Part shown: positions 34,218-43,771 of the stretch, piece after piece
Layout of the letters: each line of letters begins with the position of its first letter
Position numbering within the stretch: position 1 is the first letter of the stretch
Assembly (NCBI GenBank): GCA_013388855.1
Contig: JACAEM010000025.1
Location: 62,001-126,000, forward strand
Reading direction: 5' to 3'
DNA from: Chloroflexota bacterium
GTDB taxonomy: Bacteria; Chloroflexota; Anaerolineae; Anaerolineales; Villigracilaceae
Length of the DNA: 64,000 nt
The notes under the pieces: generated by a model
Database searches by the model: none
Told to the model about the DNA's origin: nothing
What the model saw: only the letters and a program-made list of their open reading frames with translations
Made by a program: the position numbers and the translations under genes

Positions 34218-34271
34218 ATGTCAAGGATGGGATGCTGTACGAGCTATCCGGCCGGAGATCGCTTGGAAAGT

Positions 34272-34303
34272 AAACTTCCGAAGCCCAGCGGCCTCGGAAG
34301 TTT
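34272..34303. terminator. Bidirectional terminator, CTTCCGAAG type (copy 2)
   Basis: AAACTTCCGA (34272-34281) pairs with TCGGAAGTTT (34294-34303), between the convergent tetR and TIR-WD40 genes. It shares its core with the hairpins at 29901 and 45690. Confidence 0.82.
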
Positions 34304-34335
34304 TGTAGGATCAGATATTCTGGACGAAGCAGATT

Positions 34336-37332
34336 TTAGGGTTTACCTTCGCAAAAGACAGTTTTTGGCTCTCCGCTAAAGAAAAACGACCATTGAGTTT
34401 GGTCAAAGTTTCTGACGACTCTGGAACAGGCAGTTTGTACGAGTTGATCGGGCGCGATCTTTTGCAGGGAATCAACATCCCAGACCTGTAACACATTTGC
34501 TGATGCGGTGAGAAGCATGTTCGTGTCGCCTGAGAATGAGACACTGATCACGGCATTCGCGTGCGGGATGCGGTTCATCTCTTCCCCGGTAAGCGGATTG
34601 ACCAGATATACAGTCTGTGCCCCGCCCACTGCCAGGATATCCCCTTTGGCGTTGAACGCGAGTGAAAAAGCCGGTTCTTTGATGATTGTCTGGAGCAGGT
34701 TGTATTTGCCATCTCCATATTTCCAGATATGGAGCTGGTCCGACTCGTTGCTGGATGCCAGCAGGGATCCGTCTGCACTGAACGCGAGTACCCGGTTCTC
34801 ACCGGGCTGTTCAACCTCGCCGGCAGGGTCATGATTGGAATCAAGAATGAGCACCTTGTCTTTGATACCGACTGCGGTGAGCGACGGACCGACCGCAATG
34901 GATAGGATGCCCGAATCGTTATCAAGGATGGTATCCATAACGTTTCCTGAATTTACATCGCGGGTTTGAAGCTGCCCGACAGTATCACCCACGAGAAGTT
35001 GTGAACCGTCCGATGAAAAGGCAAGGCTTGTTATGGGAATCTCCATTGTCATGGCGATGTCAGCGCGATTATTGACATTGTACAAGATCAATTCTTTCTG
35101 GGTTGTTGAAACAGCGATCTGTGTCGAAACGGGATTGACGGCGAAATGATCGATCTTAACCCTGCGATTATCCAAATTCAACACCGGTTTGTCCTGCGAA
35201 CAGCGCGTCAGCGCGGGTAACGCGTTGGGGTTCAGAGACCAGACGCAATTTTCGTCTGAGGCGAAGATCAATCCGCCCTCCGGATCGTATTGTGCATCAC
35301 TGATGAGTCCGCTGAACAGGACGGAATCCGTGGGTACAGGCATGACAGAGATATCCCAGATACTGATTTCGCCGCTGTCATCACCTGCGACCAGGTATTT
35401 CGCCTCGCTGTCGAAGCCGAGTACCAGTCCGCTTCTCCGGAGCGGGATGCGGAACATTTCCGCGCCAGTGGCTGCGCTCCACACACGCACACTCTTATCC
35501 GCACCGGTTGTCGCAATCCACTGACCATTCGCGCTCACTTGCACATCCTGGATGGCGCTGTCCTGCAACATACGCAGTCTTTCCTCGCCGCTTGCAATGT
35601 CCCACACGCGGATGCGCTGATCATTCGAGACGGTTACGAACCATTTGTTGTCCGGGCTGAATGCCAGATCGGTCACCCAGTCTTCATTTGGGATGCGAAG
35701 CAATTGACGTTTGTTATCTGGCTCGAATACAAATGCAAGGTTATCCCTCCCGCCTGTAGCCAGGTATCGGCTATTCGGGCTGAACGACAGGGCAAGGACT
35801 TCTCCGTTGCCATGTTTTGAACTGGAGATTATCCGGTTTGAATCACTGAGACTCCACAGTGTGACGCTGCCTGTGCTGGAACCGGCGGCAAACCACTCGC
35901 CATTTGGACTGAACGTTGAAACGACCAGACTCCCGCTGGTTTGCAGAAAGCCGCTTTCCTTGCCTGTCGGCAGTTCAAACAAACTGACAAGTCCGTCGTT
36001 TCGGGCGGCAGCGGCGGATCGATTGTCCAGCTTGATGCTTACATCCAGGACCGAAACTTTGAAATCGAGCGGCTCCCTTTTGGGGTCTCCAGTGGATGCG
36101 TCCAGGATGTGAACCAGCCCCGTGTCGTCGCTGGCGACAATCAAGTTCCCGTCCGGGCTGAACGTCGCGTCTGTTGCAGACCCTCGGCTGGTCACACAGA
36201 ATAAATTATTCCCACTCTCCACCTTCCACGCGCAGATCTGGCCGTCGGCGCTGGCAGTCACGAAAGCATCGCCCGCAGTATTGAACTCCAGCGCGTTGAT
36301 CTTTCCATTCAGTGGAATTTGTTTTACCGGGATGGGAAGCAGGCTGATGTTCTTGCGCAGGATCTCCTCGGCTTCATCCGAGGGAGACTTCAGCATTGAG
36401 TCAATGGCGAGCAGGGTGCTGGTGAACAATTCGCCCGGTCTGGCTTGATAGATCTGGGCTTTTGCGGCACTGCTTTGCGCTTTGGCGATCCGTTCCTGTT
36501 CTATGGCTTTTTCCCGTTCGTCCAGCGCTTTATTACGTTCGTTATTGGCGATTCTTTGGAAGTCCCTGGCTCGTCTGGCGTTTTCATCGGCATTCTTTGC
36601 TTCCGCTTTGGCAATCTTCTCCTGATTTCTGGCGATCTTTTCAGATACCAGGGCGCGGTCGCGTTGGTCGAGGGCGTAGATTGAAAGAACTGCCATGATG
36701 AGAACGGCAACCCCGGTTGCAATCCAAGTGATGAGCCGCCGCCTTTCGTCGCGCAGACTGTGGGCTATATAGGTCTTTTGCAAGAGGGTTGGCTTGGGGT
36801 TTTTATCTGCCGCGGCCTCCACCATCTTTTGCGCGTCGCGCAAGTCCCTGCCCCGCAGGAGCAGGCTGGATTCCTTTTCGCGTTCCCATTCCAGGGCACG
36901 CACCTGCAAACGGTTATGCTCCTCCACCCAGGGGAGGTCCAATTCAATGGCGGTCTTGACCCGGAGCAAGCCTTCTTCAAAGTTGTCTGTTTCGCGTATG
37001 AATATCCAGTTCAGTTCACCGATAACAGGGTTGACCTTGGTTGTCTTGGGGTCCACGTCCCGCACGACGACCGGGATAATACGCTTGTTGTTCTTGGCGG
37101 CTTGACCGATCTCCACGTTACACACTTCGGATACGACAGAATCGGGGCTGACTAGAAAAATGAACGCATCCGAGCCTTCGATGGCGCGAAAAATCTGATC
37201 CATCCAATCCACGGCTGGGGGGATATCTTCCCAATCCACCCAGACATCCTGTTGAATCTTTTTGAAGGCTTGAATCAATTTTCGGGCGGCTCCTGAATCC
37301 TTCCGGGAATAGGAAACGAATAATTTGGCCAT
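34336..37332 (-). CDS. TIR-transmembrane-WD40 protein
   Basis: A 998-aa protein. Residues 1-130 are a TIR domain (KLFVSYSRKDSGAARKLI, then SPDSVVSEVCNVEIG); Glu74 after Cys71 is at the position of the NADase glutamate of catalytic TIRs. A single membrane helix lies at about 201-221, followed by a highly charged coiled coil with Ala/Glu/Lys repeats to about 300 and an LLAIDSML segment. From about 340 to 970 there are roughly 13-14 WD40 repeats (FSPDGNLIVASDD, VRVWSAATGAEMF). No NACHT or other STAND ATPase lies between the TIR and WD40 parts. GAGAGAGG precedes the ATG. Known TIR proteins act in NAD+ depletion defence or signalling; the role here is inferred. Confidence 0.82.
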   Translation of the reverse strand: MAKLFVSYSRKDSGAARKLIQAFKKIQQDVWVDWEDIPPAVDWMDQIFRAIEGSDAFIFLVSPDSVVSEVCNVEIGQAAKNNKRIIPVVVRDVDPKTTKVNPVIGELNWIFIRETDNFEEGLLRVKTAIELDLPWVEEHNRLQVRALEWEREKESSLLLRGRDLRDAQKMVEAAADKNPKPTLLQKTYIAHSLRDERRRLITWIATGVAVLIMAVLSIYALDQRDRALVSEKIARNQEKIAKAEAKNADENARRARDFQRIANNERNKALDEREKAIEQERIAKAQSSAAKAQIYQARPGELFTSTLLAIDSMLKSPSDEAEEILRKNISLLPIPVKQIPLNGKINALEFNTAGDAFVTASADGQICAWKVESGNNLFCVTSRGSATDATFSPDGNLIVASDDTGLVHILDASTGDPKREPLDFKVSVLDVSIKLDNRSAAAARNDGLVSLFELPTGKESGFLQTSGSLVVSTFSPNGEWFAAGSSTGSVTLWSLSDSNRIISSSKHGNGEVLALSFSPNSRYLATGGRDNLAFVFEPDNKRQLLRIPNEDWVTDLAFSPDNKWFVTVSNDQRIRVWDIASGEERLRMLQDSAIQDVQVSANGQWIATTGADKSVRVWSAATGAEMFRIPLRRSGLVLGFDSEAKYLVAGDDSGEISIWDISVMPVPTDSVLFSGLISDAQYDPEGGLIFASDENCVWSLNPNALPALTRCSQDKPVLNLDNRRVKIDHFAVNPVSTQIAVSTTQKELILYNVNNRADIAMTMEIPITSLAFSSDGSQLLVGDTVGQLQTRDVNSGNVMDTILDNDSGILSIAVGPSLTAVGIKDKVLILDSNHDPAGEVEQPGENRVLAFSADGSLLASSNESDQLHIWKYGDGKYNLLQTIIKEPAFSLAFNAKGDILAVGGAQTVYLVNPLTGEEMNRIPHANAVISVSFSGDTNMLLTASANVLQVWDVDSLQKIAPDQLVQTACSRVVRNFDQTQWSFFFSGEPKTVFCEGKP

Positions 37333-37368
37333 CGATGACCTCTCTCCATTTAGCGGAACGCAAAACGA

Positions 37369-38145
37369 TTAATACACCTGCCCAATGACTTCGCCCTCTA
37401 TTTTATCAGCCCAGGGATAGACCTCGGTCCCTTTGGCGGCTTCACGGATGGCTGGATCGTCAGAATAATGCCCTCGTTTTTCAGGCGGGAGCAATGCAGC
37501 GATCCGGCGCATGATCTCATGACCGATCTCATCGAGTTGCTCACGATGCTTTTGTCCGTGCCCATCTGTTTTGAAGGGACCGAACGGCTTGCCGATATTA
37601 ACCTGGATGCGGGCGCGTCGTCCGCGCTTGAGGCTGGGGAAAACGCCATTGAGCCCCACCAAGCCGACGGGTAGCAGCGAAGCGCCTGTCCGGGCTGCGA
37701 GAAATGCCGTTCCCGGGCGGGCAGGGCGCAAGACGGTTGCCCAATTCCCTGCTTCGGGGAAGATTCCGAGGATGCCGCCCTGTCGGAGGATCGCCTCCGC
37801 GGCTTTGAGCGAGTCTTTTGCGCCGGTACCGCGATATAGTGGATGATAGCCCCACAGCAGCGGGATGATGCGCGTGGCAAGCGGAGCATGCGGCATGTCT
37901 GCCCCGCCGACAAATTCGATCTCCCATGGAGCGACGCGCACAAAGCAAACAGGGTCGATGAAGCTGAAGTGATTCCCCACCATGATGAGCGGACCCTTTT
38001 CTGGAAGATTCTCCACGCCATTGATCTCAAGGTCGGTTAACATAGCGAACGCCGGGCGGGACAACCAGCGAAGGAATCGCCGGATGAGTCTGCGTGCCGG
38101 TGTGTGAAAACGTTGTGAAGAATGGGGCATCATTTTGACGCCCAT
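37369..38145 (-). CDS. plsC: 1-acylglycerol-3-phosphate acyltransferase-like (PlsC family)
   Basis: A 258-aa membrane-associated acyltransferase. NHFSFIDP carries the HX4D catalytic motif; LYRGTGAKDSL and GIFPEAGNW correspond to the acceptor-binding and E-G-type motifs, with PEAG instead of PEGT. It should acylate lysophosphatidate or a related lipid. The start is either the ATG at 38145 or the Met four codons later; neither has a clearly placed ribosome site. It follows the UMF1-type MFS gene by 24 nt on the same strand. Confidence 0.78.
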   Translation of the reverse strand: MGVKMMPHSSQRFHTPARRLIRRFLRWLSRPAFAMLTDLEINGVENLPEKGPLIMVGNHFSFIDPVCFVRVAPWEIEFVGGADMPHAPLATRIIPLLWGYHPLYRGTGAKDSLKAAEAILRQGGILGIFPEAGNWATVLRPARPGTAFLAARTGASLLPVGLVGLNGVFPSLKRGRRARIQVNIGKPFGPFKTDGHGQKHREQLDEIGHEIMRRIAALLPPEKRGHYSDDPAIREAAKGTEVYPWADKIEGEVIGQVY

Positions 38146-38169
38146 CTCCCGATCTGAGAGAGGTGAGAA

Positions 38170-39483
38170 TCAGTCGGTTGCGGCATATTCAAGAGCGGCT
38201 TTTCTGGCGCGCGCCTCATTGACGAACGAAAGAATGGCAAAGCCTGCAATCAAAAAAATGGCGATGGTCCCGATACTGGCGCGTTGACCGTATTGTTCGG
38301 CGAGTGTTGCTGTGACACCCTGTTGCGAGAAATACTGCGTTGCCGAATACGCGATCAAGCCGTAGACGGTCGGCCCAATGAATGAAGAGGATTTGCCTGC
38401 CACTGCGAAGAAACTGAAGAACTCGGTACTCTTGCTTTCCGGCGCGAAGAGTCCTGCCATGGTGCGACTCAAAGATTGAACGCCGGTCAATGCGAAGCCT
38501 GCCAGAGCGCCGATAAAATAATAGCCTGTCAGTGAAGGATTGAAAATCATGCCGATGACTGCCGCGATCATCAACAGGATGGACCAGTTAAGCATCCGTT
38601 TGTAACCGTATTTTTCACCCCAGATGCCAAATACATACGCGCCGAGCGCGCTGGTCAACTGTACGATAATCATGAAAACGATGAGTTGGGTCTGGTTCAT
38701 ACCGAACAGCACGCGCCCGATAATGGATGCGAATCCCAACGCCATGAGAATGCCATCATTGTAGATCAGGAATGAGACAATGAATTGAATGTATTCACGA
38801 AAATGCCGAACAGATCGGAACGTACTGGCAAGCCGCTTGAATGCGATTGAAAAATAATTCTCCCCAGCTGGCAGGAATTTGGGAGCGCGTGTCTCTTTGA
38901 CCCATAAAAACAGGGGAATGGTCGCCATTGCAAAAAAGGTCGCCGTTAATACGAACGAACCGCGCACGACCAGCATGTTGCTTTGACTGAGAACAATGGG
39001 CGGTAAAATGAATAACAGGCATACGATCCCCCCAATGGAGCCGAACGCCCAGCCATTGCCAGAGACGCGTCCCATTTCATCAGTTGTTGCCACGTCGTAC
39101 AGTAACGCGTTGTAGAAAACCTGTCCGCCGCGGTATCCGATTTCAGCCAGGACGAAGAACAACATGCCGGTGACCACATCTCCTTTTTCGACAAAGAAGA
39201 GCAAAGCGGTTGCCATCCAGGAGAGCATTGAGAAGAATAGCAGGAATTTCTTTTTTGCCACCGAATAATCCGCGATTGCCCCAAGTACCGGAGAAACAAC
39301 GGCCACTACCAGCATGGCGAGACCCATCGAAACACCCCACAGGCGGGTGCCTTCTGCTCCGCCTACCACCGTTCCCTGAAAGTATGCTGCATACACCGCC
39401 AGCAGGATCACTGCCGCATATGCTGAATTCCCAAAATCGAACCAATACCAGCCCCATTGCGCGCGTTTTTTTGTCTTTTCCAT
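38170..39483 (-). CDS. MFS protein of the UMF1/Atg22-like family
   Basis: A 437-aa transporter with about 12 helices. It starts GWYWFDFGNSAYAAVIL, the hallmark of the UMF1 (Atg22-like) family, and has PVLGAIADYSVAKKKFL as the first MFS loop. The substrate is unknown in bacteria, with amino-acid or metabolite efflux suggested for relatives. The ATG follows TAGGAGA. It heads a short operon with plsC. Confidence 0.8.
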   Translation of the reverse strand: MEKTKKRAQWGWYWFDFGNSAYAAVILLAVYAAYFQGTVVGGAEGTRLWGVSMGLAMLVVAVVSPVLGAIADYSVAKKKFLLFFSMLSWMATALLFFVEKGDVVTGMLFFVLAEIGYRGGQVFYNALLYDVATTDEMGRVSGNGWAFGSIGGIVCLLFILPPIVLSQSNMLVVRGSFVLTATFFAMATIPLFLWVKETRAPKFLPAGENYFSIAFKRLASTFRSVRHFREYIQFIVSFLIYNDGILMALGFASIIGRVLFGMNQTQLIVFMIIVQLTSALGAYVFGIWGEKYGYKRMLNWSILLMIAAVIGMIFNPSLTGYYFIGALAGFALTGVQSLSRTMAGLFAPESKSTEFFSFFAVAGKSSSFIGPTVYGLIAYSATQYFSQQGVTATLAEQYGQRASIGTIAIFLIAGFAILSFVNEARARKAALEYAATD

Positions 39484-39598
39484 GCGGGTCTCCTACGGTT
39501 TTGAATTCTACCAATGTATATAACAACCGGGACTCCGTTTCGATTTGCCGTAAATCACCGAATATCTCATTAAGAAGACCGCCCTGTCATCAGGTTCA

Positions 39599-41137
39599 TT
39601 AACGGGTCGATTTGCTGCGCAGAAAAATGACCGCCGAGTCCGAGTCGTAAACAACGGGAAATTCACTGGATGCGCGCAAAGAGGTTTCCAGTACACTGAC
39701 TTGTAATTGAATGCTGCCATCCTTTTGTGGTCTGACTTTGCGGATGTAAAGATAGTCAAAATTCCATTCAGAAAGACAATCAGCAGCCTCGTTCAAGCAA
39801 AGCTGTGCCCGGTTGTATGCTTTCAAGTTGTCGATCAAGGGTGAATCGGAAGTCCATTCGTGCCCCTGTATGGTGACGAGGCTGACTCGCTCCGTTAGCG
39901 CAGGGAACCACTCCGAGAGTGGGTCGCTCAAGGCGGCGTCACCGGTCAGCACGAGGAATCGGCTGTTTGTCGGTGTGTTTTCCATGCTCCAGGTCAAGGC
40001 TTGTCGTTCTTCGGGGAGAAGGCGAAGTCCATTGCCGAATTGCATGGAGGAGATCATACCGGATAAAAACAGGTAAGCGATCATTCCGAACAGGACGTGG
40101 CGCGAGAACTTCGACGTAAAGCCATTTTCAACGGACTCGGACTCGCCGAGTCCGTTCAGTGTAGATTCGAATCCTTTGACGGCGAGCAGGAGGAGGGGAG
40201 GCAAAGAGGCGAACGGCGCGGCGCGTGGATCACTGATAAAGCTGAATCCGATCCAGGCGGGCAGGAAAAAATCGTGATGGCGGAAATCCCGAACAAGACC
40301 GATAAGTCCCAGTACAGCTACCACTGCAAGGATGACTTCTCCGCTCAGATTGAATTGAAAGAGATATAGCAGCGATGTGGCAAGATCACGTGGGTGGGAT
40401 CCCAGCGCAGTTTGGAACGGAGTGAGTCCGTGACGAGTGAGGACCGTCGCCCACCACGGCGATGTGAACAGAACGACAGCAATAACAATGATGAGTGAAT
40501 GAATAATGCTTTTGCGGTCACGCAGGTGAAAGAGTGCAATCACAAAGACGCTGAAAGCGGTCTGAAATGTGATCTCAGGATGTGTAAGTGTCAGCAATGT
40601 GGCAAAGAGCGTAGTGGATAGAATGTTGCGCGCATCCTTGGCAGTAAAGAGTCGGTAGGCAAAAGCCAGTGTAAGAAGGGAAAAACAAATTGCGGGCGCA
40701 CGCGTGACGCCCCCACCCATGATTGCCCAGTCGAAACTCTTGGGAATCATGGCATAAAAGAGCGCCGCGAGAGATGCTTTAAGTGAATCGCCTGTGAATT
40801 GGAACGCGAGAAAATAAAAGGCAAGGATGGCGAGCGCAGAAAGAATCGCGGGGAGATATGTGAACAGAGAAAGGAGAGGAAGACCTGTGATGCTTTGTAA
40901 CGCACCTGTGAGGTAGAAACCAAATGGTGGATAAGCGAAGGGAATATGTAACTGGTTGTATGTTGTAGTGACTGGTAATTTAAAGCGATTCTCTTGCAGG
41001 TCCTGTGTCATTTGCAGGAATAGCCCGCCATCGTTGACGGGACCACCTGCGCTCATCGGCGCGGCGAGCCGGATGAAAAGCCCAAATAGAAATGCAGTAA
41101 TAAGAATAAGTGCGGCAAATTGCCGTCGCTGGTTCAA
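39599..41137 (-). CDS. GT-C-like polytopic membrane protein
   Basis: A 512-aa protein with about 11 hydrophobic helices and a C-terminal soluble tail rich in charged residues. The first loop has GGPVNDGGLFLQMTQDL, an Asp in the position of the GT39-type catalytic acid. It starts with TTG behind AGGGAGA. It resembles the GT-C enzymes of the first region in size and plan, but lies alone here. It may be a glycosyltransferase for a lipid-linked sugar; acceptor unknown. Confidence 0.6.
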   Translation of the reverse strand: MNQRRQFAALILITAFLFGLFIRLAAPMSAGGPVNDGGLFLQMTQDLQENRFKLPVTTTYNQLHIPFAYPPFGFYLTGALQSITGLPLLSLFTYLPAILSALAILAFYFLAFQFTGDSLKASLAALFYAMIPKSFDWAIMGGGVTRAPAICFSLLTLAFAYRLFTAKDARNILSTTLFATLLTLTHPEITFQTAFSVFVIALFHLRDRKSIIHSLIIVIAVVLFTSPWWATVLTRHGLTPFQTALGSHPRDLATSLLYLFQFNLSGEVILAVVAVLGLIGLVRDFRHHDFFLPAWIGFSFISDPRAAPFASLPPLLLLAVKGFESTLNGLGESESVENGFTSKFSRHVLFGMIAYLFLSGMISSMQFGNGLRLLPEERQALTWSMENTPTNSRFLVLTGDAALSDPLSEWFPALTERVSLVTIQGHEWTSDSPLIDNLKAYNRAQLCLNEAADCLSEWNFDYLYIRKVRPQKDGSIQLQVSVLETSLRASSEFPVVYDSDSAVIFLRSKSTR

Positions 41138-41192
41138 TGGTTATCTCCCTTTGAATTTTACTTCTTTATACCCTTCCCGTCGCATTATATGG

Positions 41193-41204
41193 TAAAACAA
41201 TCCC
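41193..41204 (+). promoter_or_regulatory. Possible -10 just before hemW
   Basis: TAAAAC (41193-41198) ends 6 nt before the GTG start and no Shine-Dalgarno sequence is visible, suggesting a leaderless mRNA. The hexamer is a weaker match than at the other such sites. Confidence 0.3.
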
Positions 41205-42443
41205 GTGTACAGTCTTTATCTCCATATCCCATTTTGCACCCATCGCTGTGCCTATTGTGACTTCAATACCTACGCCGGGCAGGAGGACGCCATCCCCGCA
41301 TACGTTAATGCCTTGTGTAAAGAGATTGAATTTATGGGAGGGCGATTTCCCTCTCCTGGCGGCGACGCGGGAAGAGATGAGAGGAAAGTCCACACCGTAT
41401 TTTTCGGCGGCGGGACACCCTCACTTCTTTCCCCGCTTCAATTTGACTCAGTCTTCAGAAGCCTGCGCGCCAGCTTTGACCTGATTCCCGGCTGTGAGAT
41501 GACCATCGAAGCGAATCCTGGCACGGTCTCTTACGAGGGGCTTACCCAACTTCATGCGATTGGCATCAACCGCATCTCATTTGGAGTCCAATCTGCCAAC
41601 ACATTCGAACTGCGGATGCTCGAACGGTCGCATACTTTCCTCGATGTTATCGAAGCCGTGACATCCGCCCGCAAAGCCGGGCTCGATAACATCAATCTGG
41701 ATCTCATCTACGGCTTGCCCGGGCAGACCCTCTCCGCTTGGCAGACCACTATCAAACGAATCCTCGACCTCCACCCAGAACACATTTCCGCCTATGCCCT
41801 GACCCTTGAGCATGGCACGCCGTTCGGACGTTGGTCATCGAAAGGATTACTTCCGCTCCCTGATCCTGACCTCGCCGCTGAAATGTATGAATGGGCAGAT
41901 GAAATGTTGGAAGCAAATGGATATGTTCAATATGAAATCAGCAACTGGGCAAAACCCGGGCGTGAATGTCGCCATAATCTTCAATATTGGCGTGGACTCC
42001 CCTATCTCGCCTTCGGCGCAGGCGCGCATGGATATGCGGGCGGCTACCGTTATTCCAACGTTTTGCGTATTAAGACTTATATAGACCGGCTTGCCAATTA
42101 CCAATTACCCGAATCTCAAATCTCCAATTTGCCCTTCCCCTTGTCTCCTGCCACAGTCAATCACCACAAACAGACTCTCAAAGATGACATGTCTGAATTC
42201 ATGATGACAGGATTAAGGCTGACTCGAGAAGGTATTTTGTCATCCGAGTTCGAAAGACGGTTCGACCGCAAACTTGAGGATGTGTTCGGGAAGGAGATTC
42301 AAAAATTGGGAAAGTTGGGATTGCTGGAAAAAAAACTCTCCCCTGGCGTAAGAGGAGGGATGGATGAGGAGGAAACCCTGCGACTCACCAGGCGCGGGCG
42401 GCTGCTTGGTAATCAGGTCTTCATGCAGTTTGTGGGGGAGTGA
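41205..42443 (+). CDS. hemW: HemW-like radical SAM protein
   Basis: A 412-aa radical SAM enzyme with Cys11, Cys15 and Cys18 in FCTHRCAYCDF binding the 4Fe-4S cluster, FFGGGTPSLL for SAM, and the C-terminal LRLTRRGRLLGNQVF of the HemN C-terminal domain. HemW proteins are heme chaperones rather than coproporphyrinogen oxidases. The start is GTG; no ATG fits. Two short inserts carrying SPG, at residues about 48-61 and 377-389, derive from similar DNA and look like repeat elements in the reading frame. Confidence 0.85.
   Translation: MYSLYLHIPFCTHRCAYCDFNTYAGQEDAIPAYVNALCKEIEFMGGRFPSPGGDAGRDERKVHTVFFGGGTPSLLSPLQFDSVFRSLRASFDLIPGCEMTIEANPGTVSYEGLTQLHAIGINRISFGVQSANTFELRMLERSHTFLDVIEAVTSARKAGLDNINLDLIYGLPGQTLSAWQTTIKRILDLHPEHISAYALTLEHGTPFGRWSSKGLLPLPDPDLAAEMYEWADEMLEANGYVQYEISNWAKPGRECRHNLQYWRGLPYLAFGAGAHGYAGGYRYSNVLRIKTYIDRLANYQLPESQISNLPFPLSPATVNHHKQTLKDDMSEFMMTGLRLTREGILSSEFERRFDRKLEDVFGKEIQKLGKLGLLEKKLSPGVRGGMDEEETLRLTRRGRLLGNQVFMQFVGE
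41349..41385 (+). repeat. Possible palindromic insert in hemW (copy 1)
   Basis: The stretch runs from CTCTCC..TGGCG to GATGAGAGGAAA, with CCTCTC and GAGAGG as inverted ends. It encodes a hydrophilic insert with SPGGDAGRDER before the conserved GGGTPS strand. Similar DNA recurs at 42336 in the same gene. Confidence 0.4.
42336..42372 (+). repeat. Possible palindromic insert in hemW (copy 2)
   Basis: CTCTCCCCTGGCG through GATGAGGAGGAAA resembles the insert at 41349 and encodes SPGVRGGMDEEE just before the conserved LRLTRRG strand. The inverted ends are less perfect here. Confidence 0.38.
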
Positions 42444-42572
42444 AAATCCTAAACCTGATTTAATCAAATTAAACAAAATTCTTACAAATCGGTTTTATTA
42501 ATTCCTGCCGAAAAATCGAAATATCCTTCAAAATCCAAAATCTGATTCCAATTGTCACTCAGGAGGTTGACT

Positions 42573-43739
42573 ATGAATCACTTGCGATTTTTGGTTCTTG
42601 TTTCACTTGTGGCGGGACTGGTATTCGCTCCCGCCTCGCCCGTCCTCGCTCAGGATGGGAGTGGTGGTTTGACCATCAGCACGTCGTACCCCAGCATGGT
42701 GGTCGGCATTGGAGAAACTGTCACTCTGAACATGGAAGTTGAGTCAGCAGTGGCGCAGACCGTAGACCTGTCCGTAGCGAACCTGCCCAGTGGTTGGACT
42801 TCCGAGTTTCGCGGCGGGGGGCGTGTTATTGCCGCAATCTATGTGGCGGATGGTGCTTCAACCCGGGTGGAATTGCGCGTAACCACATCTGCAAATGTAC
42901 AGGCAGGCACATACAAGTTCACCGTGGTCGCGCAGGGGCAAAACGAACGTACGGAATTCCCCATCGAATTCATTGTCAAAGATAAAGCTCCGGCGCGGTT
43001 GACGTTCGAAACGGATTTCCCCACCATCCGGGGTGGTTCGGAGGCGACGTTCAACTTCAGCGTAAATGTCAAGAATGAGGGTGATGATGACCTGTCAGTC
43101 AGTTTCACCTCCGATGCACCGCGCGAGTTCGTCGTAACGTTCAAATCAGCGGGCAAGGACATTACCAACCTCCCCACGGACATCAAAGCCGGCAGTTCAC
43201 AAAAAATCGATATTACCGCCACACCGTTGACCGCACTGGCAGTTGGAACGTACCCATTCACCGTCACCGCCCAGAGCGACACCGTAACAGCCAGCATGCA
43301 GTTGACCGCCGAAGTCGTCGGTCAGCCGCAGTTGACCCTCACCACGCCGGATGGGCGTCTCTCCGGCACGGCGACCATCAATCAACAGAACCAGATCAAG
43401 TTGGTGCTGCGCAACAGCGGCAATTCACCCGCGGCAGGCGTGAAGTTGTCCGCCTCCGCGCCGAGTGGTTGGACGGTTACCCTCAACCCTGAAACTGTCG
43501 TCGAAGTGCCTGCCAATCAAGAGGTCGAAGTGACCGCGGACATCAAACCGTCTGAAAAAGCCATTGCAGGCGATTATGTGGTCACTTTCCGCGCCCAGCC
43601 CAACCAGAGCGCCAGCAAATCGGCTGAGTTCCGCATCACCGTGCAGACCTCCACCTTGTGGGGCGCGGTGGGCATTGGCTTGATCGCGGTCGCGGTTGCC
43701 ATCGTGGGCATGGCAGTCACCCGCTTTGGACGCCGCTGA
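42573..43739 (+). CDS. NEW3-domain exported protein with C-terminal anchor
   Basis: A 388-aa protein. A signal peptide ends near SPVLAQ. Three immunoglobulin-like NEW3/alpha-galactosidase-associated repeats follow (LPSGWTSEF, the mid-domain [16 protein letters not shown], and [17 protein letters not shown]). A C-terminal membrane helix (about 365-383) with a basic end anchors it outside. AGGAGG (42561-42566) selects this ATG over an upstream TTG. It leads an operon with an ABC ATPase and permease, an arrangement that suggests an envelope-exposed accessory of the exporter. Confidence 0.75.
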   Translation: MNHLRFLVLVSLVAGLVFAPASPVLAQDGSGGLTISTSYPSMVVGIGETVTLNMEVESAVAQTVDLSVANLPSGWTSEFRGGGRVIAAIYVADGASTRVELRVTTSANVQAGTYKFTVVAQGQNERTEFPIEFIVKDKAPARLTFETDFPTIRGGSEATFNFSVNVKNEGDDDLSVSFTSDAPREFVVTFKSAGKDITNLPTDIKAGSSQKIDITATPLTALAVGTYPFTVTAQSDTVTASMQLTAEVVGQPQLTLTTPDGRLSGTATINQQNQIKLVLRNSGNSPAAGVKLSASAPSGWTVTLNPETVVEVPANQEVEVTADIKPSEKAIAGDYVVTFRAQPNQSASKSAEFRITVQTSTLWGAVGIGLIAVAVAIVGMAVTRFGRR

Positions 43740-43771
43740 TGTCTGCCGCTCGTTTACGAAAGGAGGCGGAG

